Origin: Gammaproteobacteria bacterium RIFCSPHIGHO2_12_FULL_37_14
GTDB lineage: Bacteria; Pseudomonadota; Gammaproteobacteria; DSM-16500
Length of the DNA stretch: 45,730 nucleotides
Assembly: GCA_001801485.1 (NCBI GenBank)
Contig: MGXV01000040.1
Span: 141,788 to 187,517 of the forward strand
Direction: 5' to 3'
A program made the position numbers and the translations under genes. The notes under the pieces were generated by a model. The model did not search any database and had not been told where the DNA came from. It saw nothing but the letters and a program-made list of their open reading frames with translations. Shown here piece by piece: positions 34,486 through 43,128 of this stretch (its first letter is position 1; each line of letters opens with the position of its first letter).

Positions 34486-34877
34486 CGAAAATTATATTTT
34501 TTTAACGCATGAATATGCTTGAAATCATTATCTAAAGTAAAAATTTGTAAATCACAACGTATGCATTGCGTTGCAATCAAACAATCAGAGGAAGAAATAG
34601 TGACGCCTTTGGTTCGCAATTGGTTTAACATAAGGCCGGCAGCAATAAAATCCTCTCGGGTTGATTCTATAAAATGTAAAGCTAGAAATAAATCTTGGAT
34701 TTTTGTTTGCTCTTTTCCACGAATACCTTGAAGAATTTCCAATTCCACCATTCCACATAAAGCAACCTTATCTTCATCCAAGAGTAGATTGACGTGTTCA
34801 GCAATAGTGGTTGAATTCTGTTTAAAAAAATTTATCCAAATTGAAGAATCAACTAATACAAAATTTTTTTTATCCAT
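34482..34877 (-). CDS. vapC: VapC-type PIN-domain toxin ribonuclease
   Basis: 131 residues, a complete PIN domain. The metal-binding acidic residues are D10 (VDSSIWI), E45 (VELEILQG), D98 (SSSDCLIA) and D116/D118 (LDNDF). It cleaves RNA when released from its antitoxin. It overlaps vapB upstream by 8 bases, so the two are co-translated. It belongs to a different VapC subgroup from the protein at the window start, judged by the DSSIWI and SSSDCLIA motifs. Confidence 0.92.
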   Translation of the reverse strand: MDKKNFVLVDSSIWINFFKQNSTTIAEHVNLLLDEDKVALCGMVELEILQGIRGKEQTKIQDLFLALHFIESTREDFIAAGLMLNQLRTKGVTISSSDCLIATQCIRCDLQIFTLDNDFKHIHALKKYNFR

Positions 34878-35091
34878 TTAATTTATCCAGTTTTTTTATT
34901 TCTCTTGACCGTAATTCTTTTAAGTTATCCTCAATAGCTAACTTACCCCTTAATTTTTTTATCTCATTGATTTTCATTAATCTCAGCCATTCGCGAATAG
35001 CAAGGTTTACGGCCTCTGTTGTTTTCTTGGTATGAGCATATTGCAATAGGTCTTTAAGCAGGGTATCGGGAATGGTAATCGTAGTGCGCAT
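34870..35091 (-). CDS. vapB: VapB-type ribbon-helix-helix antitoxin
   Basis: 73 residues. The N-terminal MRTTITIPDTLLKDLLQYA is a ribbon-helix-helix DNA-binding strand and helix, followed by TTEAVNLAIREWLR, the hallmark of VapB antitoxins of the type II family. The charged C-terminal half would wrap the toxin. GAGGG lies 6 bases before the ATG. It would repress its own promoter together with VapC. Confidence 0.92.
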   Translation of the reverse strand: MRTTITIPDTLLKDLLQYAHTKKTTEAVNLAIREWLRLMKINEIKKLRGKLAIEDNLKELRSREIKKLDKLNG

Positions 35092-35155
35092 GTAGCCCTC
35101 ATCATTTTATCTTAAAAAAGATTCAATTTAATAGCATCAATTTTATTATATATTA

Positions 35156-35221
35156 ATGCTTACCATTGATGCAATATTTAATGGCGAAATGCACAGACCT
35201 AATCAAGTTGTATGCTATTGA
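35156..35221 (+). pseudogene. Possible truncated AF2212-like antitoxin N-terminus
   Basis: A 21-codon frame MLTIDAIFNGEMHRP... resembles the start of small AF2212-like (DUF104) antitoxins, which begin with a TI-x-AI-(F/Y)-x-G-x-(V/M)-x-RP pattern. The likeness stops where the direct repeat at 35205 begins, as if the gene was cut at that junction. No Shine-Dalgarno is seen. It could be chance. Confidence 0.25.
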
Positions 35222-35226
35222 TCGCT
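35205..35226. repeat. Direct repeat, left copy (pdxA 3'-end duplicate)
   Basis: AAGTT, then G, then TATGCTATTGATCGCT. It matches 36552-36573 at 21 of 22 positions. The right copy contains the pdxA stop codon; here the stop triplet is changed to CAA. The two copies flank the DUF4143 ATPase gene. Confidence 0.65.
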
Positions 35227-35311
35227 GTGAATGGTTACGTTTGAGGGACATAAAAAACATAATAGCTGTTTGGGTTACTTTTAATGTGAGCCAATTCATG
35301 TCAACTATTTG

Positions 35312-35340
35312 TTGAGCAACTAATCAAAAAGTATTACTAT
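35312..35340 (+). promoter_or_regulatory. Possible promoter of the DUF4143 ATPase gene
   Basis: TTGAGC (35312-35317) and TACTAT (35335-35340) are 17 bases apart, each matching 4 of 6 consensus bases. The inverted repeat TCAAC/GTTGA (35301-35315) overlaps the -35. Confidence 0.35.
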
Positions 35341-35374
35341 TTGATAATATATACAACAATTAAGATAAGAATAT

Positions 35375-36547
35375 ATGTTTAAACGCTTATTAAACATGCA
35401 TTTACCAGAATGCCAGTCTGCCTTTTTGTGGGGTGCGCGTCAAACCGGTAAATCTAGTTATCTGGCGAAGCACTTTCCAAAAGCGACCATCTATGATCTG
35501 CTGGATACTTATCAGTTAGTACGCTTAACCAAATCTCCGTGGTTGCTGCGAGAAGAAGTAAATGCGTTAAGCAAACAGGAACTGAAGCATCCGATTGTTA
35601 TTGATGAAATACAAAAAGTACCAACATTATTAAACGAAGTACATTGGCTCATTGAACATCTACATGCGCAATTTATTTTGTGTGGTTCCAGCGCACGCAA
35701 ATTAAAAACGAGTGCGGCTAATTTATTAGGAGGAAGAGCATGGAAATATCATTTTTATCCACTTGTTTCAGCCGAAATTCCTGATTTTGATTTGTTCCGT
35801 GCATTGCAACATGGCCTTATTCCTAATCATTATTTAGCTGAACCAGCATTAATGAATGAATATCTAGAGGCATATATCGATATTTATTTAACAGATGAAA
35901 TTCGTAATGAAGGATTAGTTAGAAATCTGGCAGGTTTTGCTCGTTTTTTAGATGTTGCAGGATTAACGAATGGTGAAATGATTAATCACTCTAATGTGGC
36001 TAGAGATTGCGGAGTAGATCGCGCCACGGTCAACGGTTTTTATCAAATTCTGATTGATACACTCATTGGATATTATATTTATCCTTATCATAAAAAAATT
36101 AAACGAGATTTAATTACTGCTATGCCGAAATTTTATCTGTTTGATGTAGGAGTCGCTAATTATCTTGCTCGACGATCTGTATTGGAATTACGTGGCGAAT
36201 CTGCTGGCAAAAGCCTGGAACATTTTATTTTGATGGAATTGACAGCTTATTTATCTATGCAACGTAAACGCGAGAAAATTTGTTATTGGCGTACTAAAAC
36301 AGGCCACGAAGTAGACTTTATTCTTGGCGATGCAAGTGTTGCTATTGAGGTGAAAATTAGTGATCAAGTACATAAGCAGGATATAAAGGGATTAATTGCG
36401 TTCTGTGAGGAGCATCCAGATACAACTGCATTGGTAGTTTCTCAGGATACTAAAAAGCGAAAAATTGAATTGAACGATCACCAGTCGATCATGATTATGC
36501 CGTGGCATCATTTTTTAAAAGATTTATGGGCTGGCAAGATTATCTGA
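35375..36547 (+). CDS. DUF4143-family AAA-type ATP-binding protein
   Basis: 390 residues. The N-terminal ATPase has a Walker A GARQTGKSS (Lys26), a Walker B IVIDEIQKVP near residue 73 and a sensor-like ILCGSSARKLK. The C-terminal DUF4143 domain contains GHEVDFILG and AIEVKIS, the Asp and Glu-x-Lys of a restriction-nuclease-like fold. Such proteins are common in accessory DNA of bacteria and archaea; their function is unknown. It sits between vapBC and pdxA, bounded by the 22-base direct repeats, and ends 7 bases before the pdxA stop, convergent. Confidence 0.9.
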   Translation: MFKRLLNMHLPECQSAFLWGARQTGKSSYLAKHFPKATIYDLLDTYQLVRLTKSPWLLREEVNALSKQELKHPIVIDEIQKVPTLLNEVHWLIEHLHAQFILCGSSARKLKTSAANLLGGRAWKYHFYPLVSAEIPDFDLFRALQHGLIPNHYLAEPALMNEYLEAYIDIYLTDEIRNEGLVRNLAGFARFLDVAGLTNGEMINHSNVARDCGVDRATVNGFYQILIDTLIGYYIYPYHKKIKRDLITAMPKFYLFDVGVANYLARRSVLELRGESAGKSLEHFILMELTAYLSMQRKREKICYWRTKTGHEVDFILGDASVAIEVKISDQVHKQDIKGLIAFCEEHPDTTALVVSQDTKKRKIELNDHQSIMIMPWHHFLKDLWAGKII

Positions 36548-36551
36548 TTCT

Positions 36552-36573
36552 AAGTTATATGCTATTGATCGCT
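36552..36573. repeat. Direct repeat, right copy (3' end of pdxA)
   Basis: AAGTT, then A, then TATGCTATTGATCGCT, overlapping the last five codons and stop (TAA) of pdxA. See the left copy at 35205-35226. Confidence 0.65.
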
Positions 36574-37529
36574 AACTCAACCGCTGCAGCCATACTGCTA
36601 GGATCAACCGATTGAGTGCCCGCAATATCAACCGCTGTGCCATGATCAACGGAGGTGCGTAGAAAGGGTAAGCCTAGTGTGACATTTACTGCGTTGCCAA
36701 AGCCAAGGTATTTTACTAGAGGTAAAGCTTGATCATGGTACATGGCAAGGACAACATCAGCTTGTTGTAAATATTTAGGCGTAAAAATTGTATCGGCTGG
36801 CAAAGGGCCAGTGATGTGATATTGCTGTTGGCGCAATTCTTCAATGACAGGTGTGATGATGTCAATCTCTTCACGACCCAAATAACCATTTTCGCCTGCA
36901 TGCGGATTTAAACCGCATACTAAAATACGAGGTGAAGACAAATGAAACCATTTTTGTATTTCACTCTGTAAAACAGTTAACACAGTTTGTAAACGGGTTT
37001 TGGTAATGGCTGATGAAACTTGCGATAAAGGTAAGTGAGTGGTTGCTAATGCAATTTTTAGATTATTGACAACAAATAACATGACAGTTTGCGGTACATG
37101 ACAATAGTTTGCAAAAAATTCAGTATGACCAATAAAAGGAATGCCGGCTTGATTCAGCACGCCTTTATGCACTGGACCGGTAACCATAGCGTTAGCTTTT
37201 TTTTGTTGACAGAGGGAGGCTGCTTTTTCTAAGGTTTGGATAACGTATTTAGCATGCTCAGGATTCAATTTCCCTGCTTGAGATATTGCATTTAATTCGA
37301 CTGGAATAATTTTTAAGTTACCTGGTTGATGAGGCGTGATGATTTGCTCGGTATCACATTCTGATAGCCGCAAAGGCAGGCCAATTTGTTGCGCTCGTTC
37401 TTCTAGTAGAGCAGGGTCTGCCACTACCACCAATTCTGCAGGCCAAGCTTGTTGTGCAATACGAATGGTAATATCGGGACCAATACCAGCGGGTTCACCA
37501 GGAGTGATCAGTAAGCGAGGTACAGTCAT
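36555..37529 (-). CDS. pdxA: 4-hydroxythreonine-4-phosphate dehydrogenase PdxA
   Basis: It makes the precursor of pyridoxal phosphate. 324 residues. LLITPGEPAGIGPDI starts the fold; metal-binding histidines lie in GHTEFFA, GLNPHAGENG and MYHDQALPLVKY; the C-terminal GLPFLRTSVDHGTAVDIAG is diagnostic. The ATG overlaps the surA stop by one base (TAATG), giving the conserved lptD-surA-pdxA order. The rsmA gene that usually follows is absent; the DUF4143 island lies there instead. Confidence 0.97.
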   Translation of the reverse strand: MTVPRLLITPGEPAGIGPDITIRIAQQAWPAELVVVADPALLEERAQQIGLPLRLSECDTEQIITPHQPGNLKIIPVELNAISQAGKLNPEHAKYVIQTLEKAASLCQQKKANAMVTGPVHKGVLNQAGIPFIGHTEFFANYCHVPQTVMLFVVNNLKIALATTHLPLSQVSSAITKTRLQTVLTVLQSEIQKWFHLSSPRILVCGLNPHAGENGYLGREEIDIITPVIEELRQQQYHITGPLPADTIFTPKYLQQADVVLAMYHDQALPLVKYLGFGNAVNVTLGLPFLRTSVDHGTAVDIAGTQSVDPSSMAAAVELAINSI

Positions 37530-38488
37530 TAAACATTAACCACAATAAATGCTTGGCTTCGTAGTTTAGAAATCCAATTTTGCACAGCCTCTTCAAATTT
37601 TCTTTGCATGAGTAATTGTTCAATTTGCTTTCGCGAAGGTGCAGCTTGTTTGCCGCCAATAGCACGCACACCAGCCAAACGAATAATATGGAATCCATTA
37701 GGCGTTTGAATGGGACCAGCGATACTATTCGCTTGCATTTTTATTGCTTCAGTAGCAAAAGCTGAAGGAATCTCAGGAATTTTTCGCCATCCAAGATCGC
37801 CGCCTTGCAAGGCATGGCTATCGCCAGATTCAGCTTGAGCTACTTCCCGAAAATTTTTTCCTTGATTCAATTGTGTAACGATAGCCAAAGCATGTTTTTT
37901 GGCTTGCAAAATTTCTTCAGTAGTTGGTGTATCAGAAATGGGAATAAGAATATCTTCAAGATGATATTCTTTAGCACTGTTATTTTGCCATACATTAGAA
38001 TGAATAAAATTAGTCACTTCTTGAGGTGAAACTGAAATCCGATTGATCACTTCTTGTTGTTGTAGTTTTTGCATCATTAATCTTTCGCGCATTTCTTTTC
38101 GGTAATCAGTGGTTGATATTCCTTCTTCTTTAATGCGTTCATACAATAACTTTATCGATATTTGATTGCGATCAGCGATTTCTGCTACAGCTTTATCAAG
38201 ATCAGTATCTTGTACTTGAATTCCGCCTTGTTTAGCTAATTGAAGCTGTAACGTTTTATTAATCATTTGATCTAAGACTTGTTTTTGTAAAACTTCACTG
38301 GATGGCGCAGGCATTTGTTCGCGGGCAATTTGCAATTTTGCCGCATTCAAATCATGATCTAATTCAGATTGAGTAATCACGTCATCGTTCACAACGGCGA
38401 CGACATTATCAAGTGGCTGTTCTACTGGTTTTGCGTAACCAGTAATAAAATAAAATGTGCATAAGAATAAAATAATAATTTGTTTCAT
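37529..38488 (-). CDS. surA: Periplasmic chaperone / peptidyl-prolyl isomerase SurA (short, one parvulin domain)
   Basis: A chaperone delivering outer-membrane proteins to the BAM machine. Signal peptide MKQIIILFLCTFYFITGYA (residues 1-19), then the chaperone domain with VVNDDVITQSELD, and one parvulin domain with GGDLGWRKIPEIPSAFA and PNGFHIIRL. At 319 residues from the ATG at 38488 it lacks the second parvulin domain of the 428-residue E. coli protein. An in-frame start at 38542 would place non-signal residues ahead of the signal peptide. It is operonic with lptD and pdxA. Confidence 0.93.
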   Translation of the reverse strand: MKQIIILFLCTFYFITGYAKPVEQPLDNVVAVVNDDVITQSELDHDLNAAKLQIAREQMPAPSSEVLQKQVLDQMINKTLQLQLAKQGGIQVQDTDLDKAVAEIADRNQISIKLLYERIKEEGISTTDYRKEMRERLMMQKLQQQEVINRISVSPQEVTNFIHSNVWQNNSAKEYHLEDILIPISDTPTTEEILQAKKHALAIVTQLNQGKNFREVAQAESGDSHALQGGDLGWRKIPEIPSAFATEAIKMQANSIAGPIQTPNGFHIIRLAGVRAIGGKQAAPSRKQIEQLLMQRKFEEAVQNWISKLRSQAFIVVNV

Positions 38489-38557
38489 AGTCTGTATTCT
38501 CGTTAATTTAGAAGATCCCTCGCTAGGCTCGGATGATACCAATATTAAAATGGGTAG

Positions 38558-41119
38558 TTACATCAATTGTCCAAATTGTGATTTGTAACCTGAAATCGTG
38601 CTGAGTAATCCATTCGGATTTCCTGAGCCAATATCACCGATGCCTTTTAAAGCAAATTGGATATAAAATTCGTTTTTATATTGGGGTGAGTCATTCAATA
38701 AATTAGTAAATGCTCGACCTCCTACTAATCGAACTGCCCAGCAACAGGTGTCATATTGTAACCCATAGAGTAAGTTCTGCAAACGGTCTTGATTCCAATC
38801 TTGGCTCCAACGTCCGACTACACTCATATCATGAATAATAGGCCAAGCAAATGATATATCAGTTAATTTAAGGTTATTTTGGGAATTATTAACGGTTATT
38901 CCTGAAAAAATATCACCATTTAATGCATAACTGAATCCTAGGTTAATGATACGGAAATCGTCAGGTTGGTAATGCAGACCGACCGTTGCATTATCGATTT
39001 GTTTGGTAACAGGATCCCAAATCGTGTTTCCAGATACTTTCCAGCTGTCATTCACATGATAATCCAATACCCCAGAGAGAGGTGAAAAGCGTTGCTTATT
39101 AAGATGATTTTGGGGATTATCGGTGCAGCTATCATCATTACATAGCGTCACTAAACGATTAGCAAAATAAAGAATTTCCCCTGCGCCAAGACGAACTTTT
39201 TCTAATCCAGAATTAGTATCAATCAAGCGTGTGGTGATACCGACGCCTACTTGATTCGCATCACCAATACGATCAAGGCCGGTAAAGCGATTGTAATTAA
39301 AAATTTGGTCGTAAGTAAGCGTATTGACTGTCGTATCGAAGATAGGAATGCTAGCTTGATTACGATACGGAATGTAAGTGTAATAAATTTGCGGCTCAAG
39401 TGTTTGTTGATAAAGATGATTAAATAAACTTGCATCACGATTAAAAGCAAGCCCAGAGGCAATATCAAAAATGGGTAAGGTGCGGCGTTTACTCGCCGGC
39501 GCATTCGTATCAGCAATTTGATACAGTTGATATTGCGTCATGGCAAGTTGTATGCGCGGTGTGAGGTATAATGATGTCCAGTTAAGCGGTAAACTGATAC
39601 CAGGTTGAATATTCATTCGATTACCCATAGGCAGTTCTTGGCTTGTTCCAGGTGTTTTTAAAATTTCAAAGTGGGTGATTTCATTTTCGATAAAATATTC
39701 CAATCCAAAAAGCTGATTGGGATAATTACCTTTTAAAATTAATTGAGGAAAACGACGGTATTGATTTAATACATTTGATTCTTCAGCAGGATGTAAGGTT
39801 TGATACGCTTGAATACGACCAGTGAAATTCCAATTTTCGCCTTTGTAATAAATATCGCCTTCTTGTAGCAATTGATTTGCTGTGATTTCATTTAATGTGC
39901 CAAAATCTCGCAAATAATAATCATCACCGGCATAATTAAAATCAATATGATTCGACCAATGATCATTAAATTGCGAATCGTTATGCCATAATAATCCTTT
40001 ACGTGTAGTACTATCATTGATCAGGCGATTTAATTCTGCTTGTTGAATAGGATCGGTGACCGTGGGGAATTGTTCTAGAGCTTTTTTCTGAGAATTTTCA
40101 AAAAATTTATCATTTGGCAAGGCAGCAATATTTAATTTGCCCGAGCTGGTTTCAGTGAGATAACGAAAATTATCACTTAATTGATATCCGCGTTTGGCTA
40201 ACCATCCTGGTGTGATAGTCATGTCATAATTAGGGGCCATATTCCAATAAAATGGTGTGAGTAAGGTGGGTCCGGAGGTATTCGATCCACCGATAATTGG
40301 CCAGAGGAATCCACTTTTTCTTTGCCTGTCGATAGAAAAATTAAGATAAGGTAAATAAAGGATGGGAACATTCTTTACTAGCAAGCGTGCGTGAGTAGCG
40401 TATCCTCTACCAGTATTTTTATTCAAGACGATATGACTGGCTTTTAACCGCCATGCGGGTCGGATAGGTGGGCAAGTCGTAAAGCTTGCTCTTGATAACT
40501 CAAATATTTTAGGTTCGGTTTGTGAAAATTCATAAGCTTTTCCCCAAGCAGTGAGACTGGTAATTTTTCGTGGGTGTTGAATGTCTGATGGGGTGGGATT
40601 CTTATTTGGAAAATAATGTTTATTGATAAGCGTTGTGCGATAGAGAATATCAATTAATGATTTAGTATTGGTATCAAAATTGTAACGACCTTTCTTGCCG
40701 ACAATCAGTGTGTTTGGCTCGCGTAGTCGAACATCGCCTACCATTTCTACGACATTTAATTTACCTGATGGATTGCGATATAAATAAACTTTATTTGCTG
40801 TCATTTGTTGCCCAGCTCGGGTAATGGTAACGCCACCTTCTAGAATAGAGGTTCCACGAAAAGAAAATAATCCTTGATCCCCAGTGGTTTCAATAACATC
40901 TTTTTTTGATTCGAGTGAAGAAGTGAAGGGGGATTCAAGGTAATAACCACCACAATTATTTTCACTGCTTTCAACCCAACCTAACTGTTTGGCTAATGTT
41001 TCATAAGCTAAGGGACGACTAACTAGTGGCGGTGGTTGAGAATTAGCATCGGTCATCACAAAAAGCAATATCACAAAAAATAGATGGATGTAAAAAAACA
41101 ATTTTTTCTTTGTGGACAT
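38558..41119 (-). CDS. lptD: LPS assembly outer membrane protein LptD
   Basis: 853 residues. A signal peptide (FFYIHLFFVILLFVM, residues 8-22) is followed by the OstA-like jellyroll (GVTITRAGQQMTANKVYLYR) and the large beta barrel that inserts LPS into the outer leaflet with LptE. Cysteines are positioned as in E. coli: one near residue 55 (NNCGGYY), and the adjacent pair in DTCCWAVRL, which form the disulfides needed for function. An additional pair occurs in LCNDDSC. It is the first gene of lptD-surA-pdxA and divergent from amgK. Confidence 0.96.
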   Translation of the reverse strand: MSTKKKLFFYIHLFFVILLFVMTDANSQPPPLVSRPLAYETLAKQLGWVESSENNCGGYYLESPFTSSLESKKDVIETTGDQGLFSFRGTSILEGGVTITRAGQQMTANKVYLYRNPSGKLNVVEMVGDVRLREPNTLIVGKKGRYNFDTNTKSLIDILYRTTLINKHYFPNKNPTPSDIQHPRKITSLTAWGKAYEFSQTEPKIFELSRASFTTCPPIRPAWRLKASHIVLNKNTGRGYATHARLLVKNVPILYLPYLNFSIDRQRKSGFLWPIIGGSNTSGPTLLTPFYWNMAPNYDMTITPGWLAKRGYQLSDNFRYLTETSSGKLNIAALPNDKFFENSQKKALEQFPTVTDPIQQAELNRLINDSTTRKGLLWHNDSQFNDHWSNHIDFNYAGDDYYLRDFGTLNEITANQLLQEGDIYYKGENWNFTGRIQAYQTLHPAEESNVLNQYRRFPQLILKGNYPNQLFGLEYFIENEITHFEILKTPGTSQELPMGNRMNIQPGISLPLNWTSLYLTPRIQLAMTQYQLYQIADTNAPASKRRTLPIFDIASGLAFNRDASLFNHLYQQTLEPQIYYTYIPYRNQASIPIFDTTVNTLTYDQIFNYNRFTGLDRIGDANQVGVGITTRLIDTNSGLEKVRLGAGEILYFANRLVTLCNDDSCTDNPQNHLNKQRFSPLSGVLDYHVNDSWKVSGNTIWDPVTKQIDNATVGLHYQPDDFRIINLGFSYALNGDIFSGITVNNSQNNLKLTDISFAWPIIHDMSVVGRWSQDWNQDRLQNLLYGLQYDTCCWAVRLVGGRAFTNLLNDSPQYKNEFYIQFALKGIGDIGSGNPNGLLSTISGYKSQFGQLM

Positions 41120-41279
41120 TGCTTATTCTCGGTAAAATGCAAGTGTAGCGAAAAGATTAGGGTCTGTCCGCAAACTTTTCGTTTAAACAACAAAGAGGGA
41201 ATCGAAGCAAAATTTAGGCAAATCCGCGGAAAATAGCAAGCGTTTGTTTGCCGATAATTTGTACTGAGATGGCTGAAAC

Positions 41280-42287
41280 ATGACTGAACGACAAAATGCA
41301 TTAGAGATATGGCTGAGGACCGTTTGTGGTCAACAGTTCGATCATTTGCAAGCTATGCAAGGAGATGCAAGCTTTCGCCGATATTTTCGTTTGCAGGCTG
41401 CAAATAACACGTATGTCGTGATGGATGCTAAGCCACCCAAAGAAGATTGCCGCCCTTACATCGCTATTGCAAAATGCTTACGTAATATGGGCTTACAAGT
41501 ACCCGAGATTTTTTATAGCGAAGAAGAGCAAGGATTTTTGCTTATTAGCGATTTTGGGGATCTTACTTACCTCAAAGCATTGACAACTCGCAATGCAGAT
41601 CAACTCTATACCGCTGCACTAGACGTCTTAATGATTTTGCAAACATGTCGTCATGTACAAGATATGCAAATCCCATCCTTTACGCGAGAGATCATGTGGC
41701 AAGAGTGGGCGTGGTGCAAGGAGTGGTTTTTAGCAAAGCTATTAGATCTATCTCTTTCACAAGAAAAACATTTAGATAATTGTTATGCATTATTAGTCGA
41801 ATCGGCAGCATCGCAACCACAAGTTTTTATGCATCGCGATTATCATTCTGCTAATTTGATGGTCTTACCAAAAAATCAGGTGGGCGTATTAGATTTTCAA
41901 GATGCTTTTATGGGTCCGGTTACTTACGATCTTGTATCCTTATTGCGTGACTGCTATATCGACTGGCCAGAAGAATGTGTTGAATTTTGGGCATTAAGCT
42001 ATTGGAAACGATTGAATGAAGAAAAAGTCATACAAGGAATCGATCAGGAAATTTTTTTAAAATGGTTTGATTGGATGGGAATAGAACGTCATTTAAAAGC
42101 ATTATTTACTTTCTCACGCAAATATGTTCGTGATGAACAATCTGCTTATCTCAAACATATTCCTCGAACCATGCAATATTTGCTAGATGCTACCGAGCGT
42201 TATGAAGAATTAGCTCCGCTACATGATTATTTTTCTCATACAGTCGAACCGGCATTACAGCAAGTGAGATTATTATGCGTGCAATGA
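41280..42287 (+). CDS. amgK: Aminoglycoside-phosphotransferase-fold amino sugar kinase AmgK
   Basis: 335 residues. It phosphorylates the anomeric carbon of N-acetylmuramic acid (and GlcNAc) in the peptidoglycan recycling shortcut that bypasses de novo synthesis. MQGDASFRRYFRL near the N-terminus, the catalytic MHRDYHSANLMV and the metal-binding GVLDFQDAFMGPVTYDL motif define the kinase fold. Overlap of 13 bases with murU and divergence from lptD are the arrangement known from Pseudomonas. Confidence 0.92.
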   Translation: MTERQNALEIWLRTVCGQQFDHLQAMQGDASFRRYFRLQAANNTYVVMDAKPPKEDCRPYIAIAKCLRNMGLQVPEIFYSEEEQGFLLISDFGDLTYLKALTTRNADQLYTAALDVLMILQTCRHVQDMQIPSFTREIMWQEWAWCKEWFLAKLLDLSLSQEKHLDNCYALLVESAASQPQVFMHRDYHSANLMVLPKNQVGVLDFQDAFMGPVTYDLVSLLRDCYIDWPEECVEFWALSYWKRLNEEKVIQGIDQEIFLKWFDWMGIERHLKALFTFSRKYVRDEQSAYLKHIPRTMQYLLDATERYEELAPLHDYFSHTVEPALQQVRLLCVQ

Positions 42288-42934
42288 TTTTAGCGGCAGG
42301 TCGGGGAGAGCGAATGGGGTCGTTAACTGACTCCACTCCCAAACCACTTTTACGGATAGGTGAAAATTATTTAATTGAACATGTTATTTCGAATTTGGTT
42401 CAAGCCAACATTCGCGAGATAATTATCAATGTGGCTTATCGTGGAGCACAAATCAAAGCTGTTCTTGGAAATGGTGAGCGTTATGGGGTATCGATTATTT
42501 ATTCTGAAGAAAAAGAACGTTTGGAAACAGGTGGAGGTATTTTTCAAGCCTTGCCATTATTAGGTGAACAACCCTTTTTGGTGATGAGTAGTGACATTAT
42601 TACCGATTATCCTTTAGAAAAACTGCCGCCGATACCACCTAATTTGGCCCATTTAGTGTTAGTCGATAATCCTTCTTATCATCAGCAGGGCGATTTTGGT
42701 TTGTTTGGATCAAATGTGGATGTTCGGGCCACCCCTTCATTAACATTTGCTAATATTGGAATTTATCAACCAGCATTATTTGCTCGATGCCAGCCGGGTT
42801 ATTTTCGCATGGGAGAGGTGCTTTTACCGGCTATTAACAATGGGCAAGTGACAGGCGAGCATTATCGCGGGACTTGGTATAACATTGGTACTCGGCAAGA
42901 TCTCGAAGAAATTAATGCGGCTTATGTAGAATAA
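42275..42934 (+). CDS. murU: N-acetylmuramate alpha-1-phosphate uridylyltransferase MurU
   Basis: 219 residues of the sugar-nucleotidyltransferase fold. MILAAGRGERMGSLTDSTPKP is the nucleotide-binding start, ETGGGIFQALP and VMSSDIITDYP the substrate and metal sites, and WYNIGTRQDLEEINA the conserved C-terminus. It makes UDP-MurNAc from the AmgK product. It overlaps amgK by 13 bases, and its stop codon touches the 3' end of the tRNA-Arg gene. Confidence 0.94.
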   Translation: MRAMILAAGRGERMGSLTDSTPKPLLRIGENYLIEHVISNLVQANIREIIINVAYRGAQIKAVLGNGERYGVSIIYSEEKERLETGGGIFQALPLLGEQPFLVMSSDIITDYPLEKLPPIPPNLAHLVLVDNPSYHQQGDFGLFGSNVDVRATPSLTFANIGIYQPALFARCQPGYFRMGEVLLPAINNGQVTGEHYRGTWYNIGTRQDLEEINAAYVE

Positions 42935-43009
42935 CGCGCCTGAGAGGATTCGAACCTCCGACCTTTGGTTTCGGAAACCAACACTCTCATCCAACTGAGC
43001 TACAGGCGC
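42935..43009 (-). tRNA. tRNA-Arg (CCG anticodon)
   Basis: The reverse strand gives a 75-nt cloverleaf: acceptor GCGCCTG/CAGGCGC with discriminator G, D-stem GCTC/GAGT with a 10-base loop, anticodon stem TTGGT/ACCAA around loop TTCCGAA (anticodon CCG, reads CGG) and T-arm GGAGG-TTCGAAT-CCTCT. No CCA is encoded. Its 3' end directly abuts the murU stop codon on the opposite strand. Confidence 0.93.
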
Positions 43010-43128
43010 TTTAGCATGAATGATTTATAGCCAATATAGTAGAAATGTCAACAAGCCATAGATTCATTCTTTCTCATCTTTTCATTCCATCAATTAATAT
43101 TTCTAACAATTAAGCAAAAGGAAAAATT

